Assembly (NCBI RefSeq): GCF_020520425.1
Contig: NC_079491.1
Location: forward strand, 5,505,143-5,569,142
Direction of reading: 5' to 3'
DNA: 64,000 nucleotides
Source of the DNA: Spinacia oleracea
Taxonomy: Eukaryota; Streptophyta; Magnoliopsida; Caryophyllales; Amaranthaceae
Part shown: positions 23,490-33,940 of the stretch, in pieces
How the letters are laid out: every line of letters begins with the position of its first letter
How positions within the stretch are numbered: the stretch's first letter is position 1
The notes under the pieces: generated by a model
Seen by the model: only the letters and a program-made list of their open reading frames with translations
Told to the model about the DNA's origin: nothing
Database searches by the model: none
Made by a program: the position numbers and the translations under genes

Positions 23490-23615
23490 CTAATGAAGTC
23501 TTGACCCAGTGATAAAAGTTTAAGAGCAGAATAACATATGTAGGTTAGGTCATAGATTCAGATCCATTTTATCCCACTTGCAACTTATAATGCCCGTGAA
23601 CACAAACAAAAAGGA
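23490..23615 (+). mobile_element. Possible tRNA-derived SINE
   Basis: A box-A-like ttgacccagtgataaaag and a box-B-like ggtcatagattcagatcc about 45 bases later suggest a decayed SINE head. The tail (acacaaacaaaaaggacaca) is A-rich. No target duplication was found. Confidence 0.4.
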
Positions 23616-23882
23616 CACACTTAAGAAGATTTTAAAAGAGAGTCTTTTTTTGTAGAACAATATTTCATTCGATTTTTAAATTGCATTACTTGAACTTTTG
23701 CACTATTCACACACTCGTCTTTTACCCATTTAATGATGTTTAGACATTCAAGTGGTATATTGTTAGGTTTGTCTCGTTATATTACTAGACTTGGTATTGG
23801 TCGGATCAGGCTTTGACAAAAAATGACCCGCTTTGACCAAAGCATCGGTTCGCCTTTTGGGCCCTTTTTATGTCTACCCAAA

Positions 23883-24356
23883 TCTATTACTATATACTAA
23901 ATGAGACACCAGGAATGACACGTGTCATTTCCTGGTGAAAAATTTTCCCGCCAAAAACTCTTTCCTAAAAAAACATATTTATTTTATTCTTTTTTTATTT
24001 TCTCTCCTTTTGTATAAATGTTTGTATATGGAAAAAAATATAGGATTATGGAATATGCCATTATTAAAAGTTTGATAAAATTTTAGTCAAATTGTCATGT
24101 CAATAATAGAAAATATTCTTACTCGATATTTTGGTCAAATTAGCATATTAAATATATCAAATATTTTAGTCAGATCATCATATTAAACATATAAAATATA
24201 TAATACATAATATGTTAAAATATGATAAAATGAGTACATTCGAGATTATTAATTACGCAATAGATTTAAGGGATAAATAGTTCAATTAAATTTTTTATAA
24301 AAAAGATGGTCAATAATAATTTTTAAATATCCGTGCGTGCACGGGATCTAATCTAG
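23883..24356 (+). mobile_element. Compact non-autonomous Helitron
   Basis: It starts TCTATTACTATATACTAAAT after an A (23882) and ends with hairpin ccgtgcgtgcacgg (24331-24344), then CTAG (24353-24356) before a T (24357). These are the Helitron 5' TC, 3' hairpin, CTRR end and A|T insertion site. 474 bp, without coding capacity. Confidence 0.85.
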
Positions 24357-25009
24357 TTTATAACTAAACTTCAGTTTTAAGTGGTCCAGATCCCAAAGAA
24401 CTTGCCCAGATGCGGGTTTTTTGGGTCAGGGCGCGGAGTTGGACTAACTTTGATCAAGTCATATATGCCTATATGCCATCAAGCATCTCTTATGCCTTCG
24501 TATGGTATGGATAAGACCCTTTTATTGTCTCTCCCTGGATAATGTGGCCTTCAAAAATGTCCTAGTTAATTAAAAGGTTGATTTTTTTGAATTTGAATTT
24601 GTTATGCCTCTTCTTTGCTTTTCTTTTGCGTCGTTTTCCTTCCAGCAAGTTTGAAACTAGAATTTGATTTCCATCACTCCAAATAAGCTTTCCCAACTTA
24701 ATTATTTAGTTGGGCTTTTGGGTAAGCCTTATAACACTTCTCCACTTCCATATTTTTCATTCTTATCGTTTTATTACTCTTGTTTTATGACTAATACTAT
24801 GTAATTAATTATTTATTGTTTTCAGAAATAAAATAATATTTTTAAATGTTGAAATAAAAAAGCTACTAGCTTGATTTAAAATGGAATTTAATAATATTTC
24901 ATGCAAATCGATTTAAGAAAATTATAAAACATTATTTAGAAAACATTGGTTTTGAAGTATTTATTGTTTTAATACTAATTCGATAATTTAATCTTTAAAA
25001 GAAATCGGA
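24357..25009. other. Intergenic, no gene seen
   Basis: AT-rich. No gene or clear element, though it may include the outer part of the LTR remnant that follows. Confidence 0.5.
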
Positions 25010-26083
25010 CCCGGAGCTCAGAAGGAACGAACTAAGGAAAAATCTTAGCAAATTGCGGAATTGAGGTAACAGCTATTGCTAGTACCCGCAATCCCTTCTA
25101 AATGAGTTTATGTACAATGATATTATGATTGATGTTTTATGAGGTGTTTGATGATTTGCGGGATTAAAATTATGATTTGATTGAAATGTTTTATGATCGA
25201 TAATTCATTTTCATGAAAAGTATTGATTTATGAAATATTATTCTTGAAAGAATGATTTTATGAAATGATGAGATTTTATTACTTTTACTAAAGTACCCTG
25301 AATGGTTGAGATTTTTTCGTGATTATTATTCTATTAAAAGAGATGTAAACATGATAAATGAAAGTGTAAGAATTGGTCAAGTTTCCCTGATATGGAGCCT
25401 AGGCTCACCCCTGATATGAAAAGATGGCTTCCCCTGATATGGAGCCCAGGCTCCCCCTGATATGAAGCACTGACTTCCCCTGATATGGAGCCCAGGCTCC
25501 CCCTGTTATGAAGCATTGACTTCCCCTGATATGGAGCCCAAACTCTCCCTATTATGAAGCACTGAATTCCCCTGTTCGTAGGAGACGTCCTACTACGTTT
25601 TCCTGTAAAGTCCTGACGACCAGAATAATATTGTTAAAAGGATAAAAAGGTTATGAAATAATGTTTCTAAAGTGTTGTTTTATTAAACGTCTTACTATAA
25701 TCTATTTTCCCTGTTTTATCAACTAAAATGAGTGAAATGATGTTACGATACTAGAGTAGTTCGTTGCTGAGTTTTCGACTCACCTTTTTGTTTGCGTTTT
25801 AGGTACGGCTGGGGACGATGGAAACGAGTAGTGACGAAAATTTCATTTTAGCAATTTTCACCTAGTTAATGCTTAAGTTATAATAGTGCAAGTAAATACT
25901 TTTTGGGTAATTATGTAAGGTACTTTGCTAAGAAAATAAAAGAAAATTATACTTATGTGGAGATTTAAGGATTGATATACGATGTTCTCCTTGTGATTCC
26001 CAAGAGGGAGTTACGGCAGTAATGTCCCCACCGAATTAGGTAAAATCCGCTATTTAATTACTTGCAGAGGTCGGGGCGTTACA
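25010..26083 (+). mobile_element. Probable Ty3-type LTR remnant (solo or partial)
   Basis: The right end reads gaggtcggggcgttaca, a terminus common in plant Ty3 chromovirus LTRs, and 25770-25835 has the typical gactcacc...ttttaggtacg...ggggacga stretch. No reverse transcriptase or integrase follows, so this would be a solo LTR or fragment. I could not find a matching TG start or 5-bp duplication. The left limit is approximate. Confidence 0.5.
25370..25575. repeat. Minisatellite inside the LTR remnant
   Basis: Alternating half units gatatggagcccaggctccc and ctgatatgaagcactgactt form about four repeats of roughly 45-50 bp with small changes. No spacers or conserved short palindromic repeats are present, so it is not a CRISPR-like array. 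Confidence 0.85.
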
Positions 26084-26272
26084 GTTATGGAGTTGGAATC
26101 AAGAATGATATCAAGGTAGTATGAGTTTGGAACTTGATTTTTAATACCATGTGTTTGGTTCGATTTGTGGATGCGTTTTTTTCTTTTGTTTGATACCTAG
26201 AGTAAATGTATGGGCCATACCCACCCCCGACCCCCCCTAGGTTTATAAACTCCATACCTTGGGGGTTTGAGG

Positions 26273-26392
26273 TATGGGTTTAAAACTTTAAAAATTTCAT
26301 CTAAATAAATGATACCAATTAAGGTATTAATGTATGGGTTTAAAACTTTAAAAATTTCATCTAAATAAATGATACCAATTAAGGTATTAATG
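26273..26392. repeat. Exact 60-bp tandem duplication
   Basis: 26273-26332 and 26333-26392 look identical (tatgggtttaaaacttt ... gtattaatg). It sits about 300 bp upstream of the first lipid-transfer gene promoter. Confidence 0.9.
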
Positions 26393-26704
26393 TATTATTA
26401 GTGAATGTCAACTCGCTTAGTTGGATGAAGTAGTAAGAATGTATAATACGTATGAAAAAAGTTGATACATTAAAAATCAATTAAATAATCAATTTAGCTA
26501 ACAAATCATCCAATTGTTGAAAAACAGCATAAAATCATAGATACATAATAAATTTATTTTATGCCATATATAACAAGATTTATTTCTTTAGCTAAATTTT
26601 ATGAAATCATATCTAAAATGACATGGATATTATCCAATGATGAGTATACCAACTCCAATCAAACAACAAATCTAAAATTACCAAAAGGAGCAAAAACTAT
26701 AGAA

Positions 26705-26713
26705 TATAAATAG
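26705..26713 (+). promoter_or_regulatory. TATA box of the first lipid-transfer gene
   Basis: tataaatag lies about 105 bp before the ATG at 26810. The second gene has the same tataaatagac context. Confidence 0.7.
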
Positions 26714-26809
26714 ACCTTAAACATAACCCATTTGCCAAACACAAACACAAGTTCTTCTACAAAACCTAACACACACACACACACACAAAAACAAGTAATT
26801 AGCATAATA

Positions 26810-27133
26810 ATGGGGAAGAATATTGTAAACTTAATGGTTGTAATTAGCATAATAATGGTAGTTAGTGGGCTAATGCAAGAAGCCCATGGTCAACCCGGTA
26901 CGGTGTGTGGCATAACCATAACTTCATTGCTACCTTGCCTGACATCAGTGAGGCAACCCAACCCGACCCCGCCGAGCCCGGACTGTTGTGGTGTCCTTAA
27001 ACCAATCTCACAAGATACTGAGAAATGTCTTTGTTCTTATGCTGATTCCCCTCTTTTGCGTAAGTATGGCATTGATAAGGACCTTTTCTTGGCGCTTCCT
27101 GCAAAATGTGGCCTCCCAGATTGTCCTAAGTAA
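26810..27133 (+). CDS. DIR1-like non-specific lipid-transfer protein, copy 1
   Basis: 107 aa, single exon. Residues 1-28 are a signal peptide (basic MGKNIVN, hydrophobic core, ending EAHGQ), so the product should be secreted. The mature part has the eight-cysteine pattern C33, C43, C59-C60, C73-x-C75, C100, C105, with spacing x9, x15, x12, x1, x24, x4. Family knowledge: four disulfides and four helices enclosing a tunnel for lipids. x9 and x15, and the fold around GIDKDLFLALPAKCGLP, resemble DIR1, a carrier of the systemic acquired resistance signal. A defence-signalling role is inference; general lipid transport is the safer statement. I chose the ATG at 26810 because the open frame upstream has no earlier ATG and the TATA box fits. 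First of five tandem genes. Confidence 0.9.
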   Translation: MGKNIVNLMVVISIIMVVSGLMQEAHGQPGTVCGITITSLLPCLTSVRQPNPTPPSPDCCGVLKPISQDTEKCLCSYADSPLLRKYGIDKDLFLALPAKCGLPDCPK

Positions 27134-27257
27134 TACTTAAGTTCTTTTGTAATTGTATAATTTTGACTTTGGAGTAATAAATAAATTTTTTGTTTCATGA
27201 GTTTTAGTTTGAGTTATCATTGTTTCATTGAATTTTTGTTATTTAAATGCATATTTA

Positions 27258-27522
27258 CACTACAAGAAAGTGTACCATTCACGATGAAAAATCTCGTCGC
27301 TAAACGTCAATAGTGGTGGTATTTACTGTCTCAGATCCGTCATAAAAGGGGGTCGTCGTTGATGGAAAATCCCGTCTTTAGCCAATCGTAAAACACATTT
27401 GCGACGTTTGTTCCCGTCTTTATTTGGTTGTTAGCCCCGTCGCAAAAGGCTTTTGCGACGGAATTTTAGACCCGTCGTTATTGGGTTGTCAATGTCATTA
27501 ATGGTACAAATTTCTTATAGTG
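27258..27522. mobile_element. CACTA-type MITE, copy 3
   Basis: cactacaagaaagtgtacc and ggtacaaatttcttatagtg are inverted ends, flanked by tta on both sides (27255-27257, 27523-27525). It is inverted relative to copies 1 and 2 (tcgcaaaaggcttttgcgac, aaagggggtcg). It lies about 125 bp past the first lipid-transfer gene. Confidence 0.85.
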
Positions 27523-27525
27523 TTA

Positions 27526-28174
27526 GGTGTTGTTTGGTCGACATCATCTGAATACAAGGGTTTCGAGATTAGAAAAAAAATACCATGATGTTGATTAATG
27601 ATTATTGACTAGGACTGTCAAAAACTTACCCGGTCCGATCGACATCTGACAAAAATCGAAGTGGAGCTGCAAAAAAAATTTGCACAGTCAAATCATATGG
27701 GCACAATGAATTCGCATAAAACATTACCAGATTATAAACCAAACTGATTAGACCTGATTATAACAGAGCTCTTTTAGCCATATGGCCAATTCTAAAGAGG
27801 GCCAAGCCCAAAGATTAGAGCAAAATAGTAAATTAGTGAACTACTTAAAATACTAATTTAACTTTGCCTTTATAAAATGGGCTAGATCCAGTTAACTCAT
27901 AATTTGGGCTGGTTTAAGCGAGTGGTGGATAATCCGGCCCAATGACCGTATGTAATGTGAAGTATTGGCCTTAACATAGACTTGCCAAACCATGTGTTCA
28001 TACACACTTTTTCTACACCCTCTAAAATGCAACTGATAATAAAACCATAATTTACGTAAAAGTTTCATGATTTATTTCTTTGTGAAAACTAACTACTACC
28101 CTAAAACAAAACCTTTTACGCAACAAATTCAAAATCAGCCAACTAAAGGCAACACATGTAACGTGTGAGGATCT
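27526..28174. other. Spacer between lipid-transfer genes 1 and 2
   Basis: AT-rich; nothing recognised apart from the promoter of the next gene at its end. Confidence 0.55.
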
Positions 28175-28175
28175 A

Positions 28176-28186
28176 TATATAAATAG
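28176..28186 (+). promoter_or_regulatory. TATA box of the second lipid-transfer gene
   Basis: tatataaatag, about 100 bp before the ATG at 28287. Confidence 0.7.
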
Positions 28187-28286
28187 ACTATTAATACAAC
28201 CCAAGAAATATATCATCTTCGTTACAAAACACACTACGATCCCTTCATATTACGAATTTACGAGTACTTTAAAAGAAGAAGAAGAA

Positions 28287-28607
28287 ATGGAGATTATAGG
28301 AAAGAAGATGGTGAGATTAATGGTTGTGATTAGCATAATAATGGTAATTGGAGTGTCAATAAAAGGGATTAACGGGCAGATGGATATATGTGGAAAACCG
28401 GCAATTAGTTTTATGCCATGTTTGCCGGCGTTGAAGGGACCAAATCCACAATTACCAAATAAACCATGTTGTGACATTATTAAGAGTTGTGATGAGAATT
28501 GTCTTTGTACTTTTGGTCGTAGTTCCCCTCTTTTGCCTAGTTATGGCATTGATAAGGCTCTTTTCTTAGCTATCTTTGGCAAATGTGGCCTCCCGAGTTG
28601 TCCTTAA
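28287..28607 (+). CDS. DIR1-like lipid-transfer protein, copy 2 (nine cysteines)
   Basis: 106 aa, single exon, signal peptide about 1-31 (ending GINGQ). The core cysteines are C35, C45, C61-C62, C72-x-C74, C100, C105 with spacing x9, x15, x9, x1, x25, x4; the x9 between CC and CLC equals DIR1. An extra Cys68 (KSCDEN) lies between CC and CxC, so one unpaired thiol is expected, or dimerisation or altered pairing. The leader LMVVISIIMV is almost the same as in copy 1, showing a direct duplication. Expected role: binding and carrying lipids in the apoplast. The alternative start Met8 would shorten the leader but still leave a signal peptide. Confidence 0.9.
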   Translation: MEIIGKKMVRLMVVISIIMVIGVSIKGINGQMDICGKPAISFMPCLPALKGPNPQLPNKPCCDIIKSCDENCLCTFGRSSPLLPSYGIDKALFLAIFGKCGLPSCP

Positions 28608-29798
28608 GGGTTAAGATCTTGTATCGATAAATGTCGAGAATAACGTGGTTATCTTAATTGTTTGTCTAAAATGTGGTGATATCAATAATAATATACAGTC
28701 TCGTTTTATGTTTAGTCCTTGAACTTTTATTTTTAATCATGTTTTTGCTAACATTATCTTTCTCAATCAAATCAAGATTATGGCTACTTTGAATTTCATA
28801 GTTACTTAAAATTCAATCATATGATATACAAGTACTTAGTAATATCATATTGAAAGCTATATATGTATGGAAGAAATAGTAAGAATCATTTTCTACAAGA
28901 AAAAGAACATCCATGATAAATTTTCACGGGCTTATACAAGCCCGCACAGTCTTACATATTGGCCCAACACAGTTAATGTTCATGAGACTTATGGTAATCA
29001 TTGCTCCCTCCATTTCACAAAACGTTTTCTGTTTTTTGTTGGGCGTTTCTAAAAATGTTTCATATTTCTATTTTTAGCCATACATTTTTCTGAAATTTGT
29101 GCCAAAAGAACAATAAAAATAAATATTTTTTCCAGCCCAACTATCACCACATCCACTTTATTTTGGTACTTTTTCATTAAACAATCATTTAATTTTTTAC
29201 ATTCCCTATAAAAATACATAACGGTAAAGATGAATGTGGGCCGGGTGGGGTTTCGGGCTGAGACCACATGTTGTGGGCCTAAATGGACCCGACCCACGCC
29301 AAGCCCACTCTGCATTATTTCGGCCGAAAAGTTCAAAACAAGGCGCAGGCGCAAGGACCGTCGTGCCTAAGCCTAATTTTATTAAATTTAGCATGTTTTT
29401 TGTGTCAAATTGATTATTTTGCCGGCTAACCGCTATCCGCTTTTAATTGACTGTTATCAATTGCTCAACAAACAATAGCTAAAAGCTAACCGCTCCAAAC
29501 CGCTCCAAATAGTTTTGCTGAATAAGTCCTTTGAGAAATTTACTGTCAAAGTCAAGTCTCAAGCCAAAGCCTTAAAAGTTTGAACGTTACGTCGTTACCC
29601 CATAGAAAACGGAATGAAGATTATGTAAGGAAAGAAATCAATAACTTTTCACAATTGCATTTCTGTGTGATTTGTTTCCTTTTAGAAATTCTGTCTGAAC
29701 TTAAAAAAATGAAAGGAACCAAATACAAATTGAATGTGTGATTACAAATTTCAATGGGCAAATAATATAAAATTACCAAATTAGGACTGATTTACGTG
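28608..29798. other. Spacer between lipid-transfer genes 2 and 3
   Basis: AT-rich, no gene. 29230-29340 is locally GC-rich (gggccgggtggggtttcggg) with minus-strand open frames that I do not recognise and consider chance. Confidence 0.5.
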
Positions 29799-29806
29799 TA
29801 TATAAT
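29799..29806 (+). promoter_or_regulatory. Possible TATA box of the third lipid-transfer gene
   Basis: tatataat about 115 bp before the ATG at 29920; weaker context than in genes 1 and 2. Confidence 0.5.
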
Positions 29807-29919
29807 GCTAGAATGGAACGAACCTAAGGATTTACACATTCCTCATCAAACGTAAAACAAAAAATATCAATTTTTTTAAGTATCGAATTATTTTCAAATC
29901 AATACACTTGTGTCAAATA

Positions 29920-30255
29920 ATGGAGGTAATTATGAGAAAGAAGGTAGTAATTATGTTATTAATGATCGTAATTAGCATGGTAATGATGGATGGAGTGTTA
30001 ACACAAGGCGGTGGCGGTGTACCGAGGGAACTATGTGGTATACCCTTGGGTGAATTGCTCGTGTATTGCATACCAGCATTGCTTAACCCTGACCATCCAA
30101 GACCTCCTAGCCAACAGTGTTGCAACGATCTTAAAAAGGGTGATTCTAAGTGTTTATGTGACGCAGCTTCTATTGTGCCAGGTTTTGGTATTGATGTAAC
30201 TCTTTATTTATCTGTTTTGACTAAATGTGGTCTCCCTAGTTGTACCCCTGTTTGA
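29920..30255 (+). CDS. DIR1-like lipid-transfer protein, copy 3
   Basis: 111 aa, single exon. The leader is unusually Met/Ile/Val-rich (MRKKVVIMLLMIVISMVMM), with likely cleavage near residue 29 (VLTQ). A GGGG stretch precedes the domain. Cysteines are C39, C50, C67-C68, C78-x-C80, C103, C108, spacing x10, x16, x9, x1, x22, x4, complete for the fold. The C-terminal GFGID...TKCGLPSC matches copies 1 and 2, so it belongs to the same subfamily, but it is the most diverged of the three. The start at 29920 is preferred because it is the first ATG; 29932 (MRKK) is also possible. Secreted, lipid-binding; specific ligand unknown. Confidence 0.88.
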   Translation: MEVIMRKKVVIMLLMIVISMVMMDGVLTQGGGGVPRELCGIPLGELLVYCIPALLNPDHPRPPSQQCCNDLKKGDSKCLCDAASIVPGFGIDVTLYLSVLTKCGLPSCTPV

Positions 30256-30798
30256 GATCTTTGTATTTCGGATTATTATACTAATAAATTTTGAAAAACT
30301 TTTTTTTTGTGCGCGTCTGATTTAAGTTCATTGCTCTTGTTTGCAATCTCGACTAGTACTAAGAGAGAATCAACATCCATTGCTGTTAGAGAGAGAAAGC
30401 TGAAAAGTCACCTTACTCTTGTACGGATTTTAGTATGCATAAATAAAACCAATAGTCCGTACTATGAGATCGAAAAATCGAATGGGAAGCCCTATCCTAT
30501 TTAGATTGGGCATGGCTCCGACTATTCCAGGAGTAATACATTACATTTTTTGCATACATTGCACGTATAAAAGTTTAGATGTTTAATACTTTGTGCACAA
30601 TTGGGCGTAAGACGTTGAAGGGTATGAATATCGGCATTTTGTTAGTCAAAATTCTAAACACAAGTATTAAAAGGCCAAAACCTTTGAATTATGAGGTGAC
30701 ATAACATTCGTAAGTCGTAACAATTATGCTTGATTCTCTATTAAGATTAAGTTTTCCCTAGCATTCTTTTCGAATCAAGGCTAGCTAGCTAGGTTTTT
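30256..30798. other. Intergenic, no gene seen
   Basis: Open frame 30307-30504 has no recognisable product. Nothing else found. Confidence 0.5.
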
Positions 30799-30870
30799 GG
30801 GTGGTGTGGCACAGTTGGCTAACGCGTAGATCTCATACCTAAGCTTTGTTCATCGAATCAAGGCTAGACT
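30799..30870 (+). pseudogene. tRNA-Met-like 5' half (tRNA relic or SINE head)
   Basis: gggtggtgtggcacagttgg and acgcgtagatctcata follow the acceptor arm, D arm and anticodon loop (CAT) of plant elongator tRNA-Met, with one inserted base. The second half (variable loop, T arm, acceptor) is degraded, so no cloverleaf can close. It is either a tRNA pseudogene or the head of a SINE. Confidence 0.55.
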
Positions 30871-31029
30871 TGCGGTTTTTTATGTGTGAGTTATGAATTT
30901 AATTTATGATCAAACAAATTAAATGATTTCCAACATCTACAAGACTACAACCCTTTCATACAATCATATATTACCTATATAGATCTGAATATACTGAATA
31001 ATGTAGTTATCTTAGTTGATAAAATATCA

Positions 31030-31520
31030 AATACAATACGGCAGGGTTCATCATCAGGGACCATATGGGCCAACTCTTAAAGGCCTCGACTTCAAATCTC
31101 GGCAACTCACAAGTCTACATGGCGGAAGGCCCTCGCTCTCCACAAAGGTATTCAAGAAGCAATTCATCTTCAAATCAAGAACTTACTTATAGAAGGGGAC
31201 AACCTTTTGGTCATAAATACAGTTAAGGGAATATGGGCAACACCATGGAAACTTGACAACATTATTAAAGATATCAAAGACTTGCTCTCTCATCACTTTG
31301 ACACCTGTGTCATCTCCCACATCTACAGAGAAGCTAATCAGGCGGCAGACTGGATAGCTAATGTCAGTCATTTGATTCAAAACACTATGTATATTGATCC
31401 GGAGACTAACCCCTCTTTATCTTCTATTGTCTCAAACGATTACTTAGGAGTTACCCACGTGCGGCGGGCCTCCTAATGTACTTCTTCTTACTTCTCAAAA
31501 AAATAAAAAATAAAAAAATA
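31030..31520 (+). mobile_element. L1-like LINE 3' fragment with RNase H-like domain
   Basis: The start translates as AGFIIRDHMGQLLKA, then after a frame change near 31130 continues into LLIEGDNLLVINTVKG and HIYREANQAADWIA, the style of the RVT_3/RNase H-like domain at the C-terminus of plant LINE proteins. It ends LGVTHVRRAS, stop, then an A-rich tail (31498-31520). Reverse transcriptase is missing, so the copy is 5'-truncated and frameshifted. Confidence 0.8.
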
Positions 31521-32440
31521 GAAATATGTCAAAACCTAACTATAAAATAAGTATGATAGAAGATTAATTAGAAAACTAGGATAATTGCGTTATTCTTAAT
31601 AGAACAAGTATGTAAGTAGAAACCTCCAAAATTGATTCACGAGGTGAAGCTTAAAAGGTGAAGACACCCTGTTTCATTGTACTTTCACTAATCGAAAGAC
31701 CTAAAACTTGGAAACAGTTCTTTAACCTCAAACAATGATCATGTGCCACACGAATTTCTTACTATAGCAAGTGGGCTTACTACATCCACTATCCACTATA
31801 AGCCAACCCCCCGTGAAATTTTCACCCTATTACTATGTGCTATCGGATTGGTTGATCAAATCCACTTCTATTAGAACCTCGACAATGACATATGGTAACA
31901 AAGGGAGTAGCTTGTTCAATCAGGTCTCATTTGTGTGTCTGGCTCTGATACCGTATTAAATACGAGTCTGGATTGTATCCGTTATCAAAAGAGAGAGTCA
32001 AATTTGTAAGACCATGTTCTACTTTAAAATCGTATGATATGACAATAAGGGAATAATCTATTAGCCTTATTAAGAGAACACATCTTTTTATTTTTATTTT
32101 CTTTTTATTAACGTGGGACACTCGCAAGTGATGTTTCATAGGTCACATACCCTCACATATGAAATCCCTTTTTTCAACGTGATACTCTTCAACCTGCTCA
32201 TGGCTAGATCGATCGGTTTCGGGTCTTACCAATGAGACTTATTACAAGTAAGGAAAAATGGTAAGCGCATCATGACATCTTCACCACTACAACAAAGTCC
32301 ATAATGGATTTTAATCTCACGCTTCAAAGTCGTGAAGAATGAGATCAAACCTTTTCTTTGTTTGTACAATTGTACTGTATTAGCCTATTTGGTACTCCGT
32401 ATAATAACTTTTTGATAACATGTAATCGTACTTTGATTCA
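31521..32440. other. Intergenic, no gene seen
   Basis: Short open frames (31771-31959, and minus 31927-32139) have no recognisable product. 31980-32200 contains ttgtaagaccatgttct and cgtgggacactcgcaagtga, repeat-like but not assignable. Confidence 0.5.
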
Positions 32441-32442
32441 TA

Positions 32443-32733
32443 CTTCCTCCGTCCCTTAATACTCGACCTGTTTTGACTTTTTGCACTATTTACATAATTC
32501 ACTTTGACCCTATTTTATTTCTAGTATATGAAAACAAATGTTAGTATATATTGTTTTCTTTTTTTTGATGGGAATATTAGTATATATTGTTGGCTTCATC
32601 TTAACATATATTTTCTAAATATTAATATTTTTATAAGTTTTTATAATATTTAAATAAAGATATTGGTGGTCAAAGTTGTACATTGACAAGCGTGTCCGGT
32701 CAAAACAGGTCGAGTATTAAAGGACGGAGGGAG
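32443..32733. mobile_element. Stowaway-like MITE, 291 bp
   Basis: Ends cttcctccgtcccttaatac and gtattaaaggacggagggag are inverted repeats, continuing with tcgacctgttttgac / gtcaaaacaggtcga. TA flanks both sides (32441-32442, 32734-32735). Confidence 0.85.
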
Positions 32734-32735
32734 TA

Positions 32736-33272
32736 TTAATTAGAGTTTTAATAACCTTATAGATGATTAGATTCCTTATACCCACAGTACAATTATTACA
32801 TTAGTTCTCCTCCACATATATAATTTTACCACTTGCTGCCATCTTTAGGGTTGAATTGTTGATAATAAGTGAAAAGAAAACTTCATATGGACGACATTCA
32901 CTTTAAGAGTAGACATTCTAGACATAATTACACTCAAAACTAATTAAAATGTTGGTATAACTAAACTAGGGATATGCCATTGTTAAAATTAGTGATCATC
33001 GATAGAACTATAGCTAGGAAGATCCCCTTTTTTGGAATTTGGAATGAATGAACTGAACCGGACTGAACTATAATGTTGAAGTGACTGAGCTTAAAAATCC
33101 AAAAATATTTAGTTTGCTGTAAATCCAAACAACGTGATTAAGGGGGATAAAATTATCCTAAAGATGATAGATTTGATAACTATCTTATTTCATTTCGAGC
33201 TCGGCGAGGCGGCATGCTAGGATGTATTTGCCGATACATTCACACAGGTACGCGCGTCTCGAATAACAGGGT
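32736..33272. other. Intergenic, no gene seen
   Basis: AT-rich; nothing recognised. Confidence 0.5.
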
Positions 33273-33382
33273 TATGTATATACCACTTTTATTAATCATG
33301 TATCATTTTTCTTATTTATGTACCATTTTTATTTTTTGTATATACCAGTTTTCTTACTTATGTACCATGTTTATTTTTTTGA
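33273..33382. repeat. Short tandem repeat of TATGTACCATTTTT type
   Basis: Five or six variants of tatgtaccatttttatt alternate with tatataccagttttctta. The regular T-rich pattern keeps short frames open, which I do not take as genes. Confidence 0.65.
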
Positions 33383-33494
33383 GACTATTTTTGATACCAT
33401 TGAAAGTTCAATATATTTACAAAAATTGCCATGTAATGTATTTACCAATACATCACAACATGCTGTTTTTATTTCCGCATTTCTAAAGATACTT

Positions 33495-33640
33495 AGATAC
33501 ATTCTTAAATTTAAACAATTTCCCAAAAATAAACATCTCACAAAAATAACTTTGAATATTCTAAGCTAAGATACATTCTTAAATTTAAACAATTTCCTAA
33601 AAATAAACATCTCACAAAAATAACTTGAATATTCTAAGCT
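33495..33640. repeat. 72-bp tandem duplication at the edge of the segmental duplication
   Basis: Copies 33495-33567 and 33569-33640 share agatacattcttaaattta to gaatattctaagct. The same motif acattcttaaatttaaacaa recurs at 37106, marking the left edge of the second duplicated block. Confidence 0.85.
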
Positions 33641-33783
33641 CTTTTTATTAAAAAAAAAAAGGTATTTGTATTATGTGTCATACATCCCGATCCTGGCAAT
33701 AATCAGTCACGGACTCACGGAGAGCCAACTATTGGCTTACCAAATAATTCCACCTTTCGTTATTCTTAGCTACTTTCCACTCC

Positions 33784-33791
33784 TATATATA
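33784..33791 (+). promoter_or_regulatory. TATA box of the fourth lipid-transfer gene
   Basis: tatatata in the context actcctatatatacc, conserved with the fifth gene (37258-37267). Confidence 0.7.
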
Positions 33792-33825
33792 CCTTCCAAC
33801 AAACCAAACTTATTCAAACCAAAAC

Positions 33826-33879
33826 CAAATTCCAAATTCCAAATTCCAAATTCCAAATTCCAAATTCCAAATTCCAAAC
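33826..33879. repeat. Heptamer microsatellite in the 5' UTR
   Basis: Seven or so copies of ccaaatt/attccaa lie between the TATA box and the ATG of the fourth lipid-transfer gene, and so probably in its 5' UTR. The fifth gene has only one copy. Confidence 0.8.
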
Positions 33880-33940
33880 AAGAAACTTAAATCAATAACA
33901 ACAAACTTATACACACACAATATTAGTTTATTTCAAGATC

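Noticed and set aside
25370-25575. Possible CRISPR-like array
   Set aside because: Units are directly adjacent without unique spacers, in plant DNA; it is a minisatellite.
26732-26809. Upstream extension of lipid-transfer copy 1
   Set aside because: The extension begins with TTG and reads through CA repeats; the ATG at 26810 directly precedes a normal signal peptide.
33214-33569. Open frames of Tyr/Phe/Ile-rich composition
   Set aside because: They follow the tatgtaccattttt repeats and have no domain.
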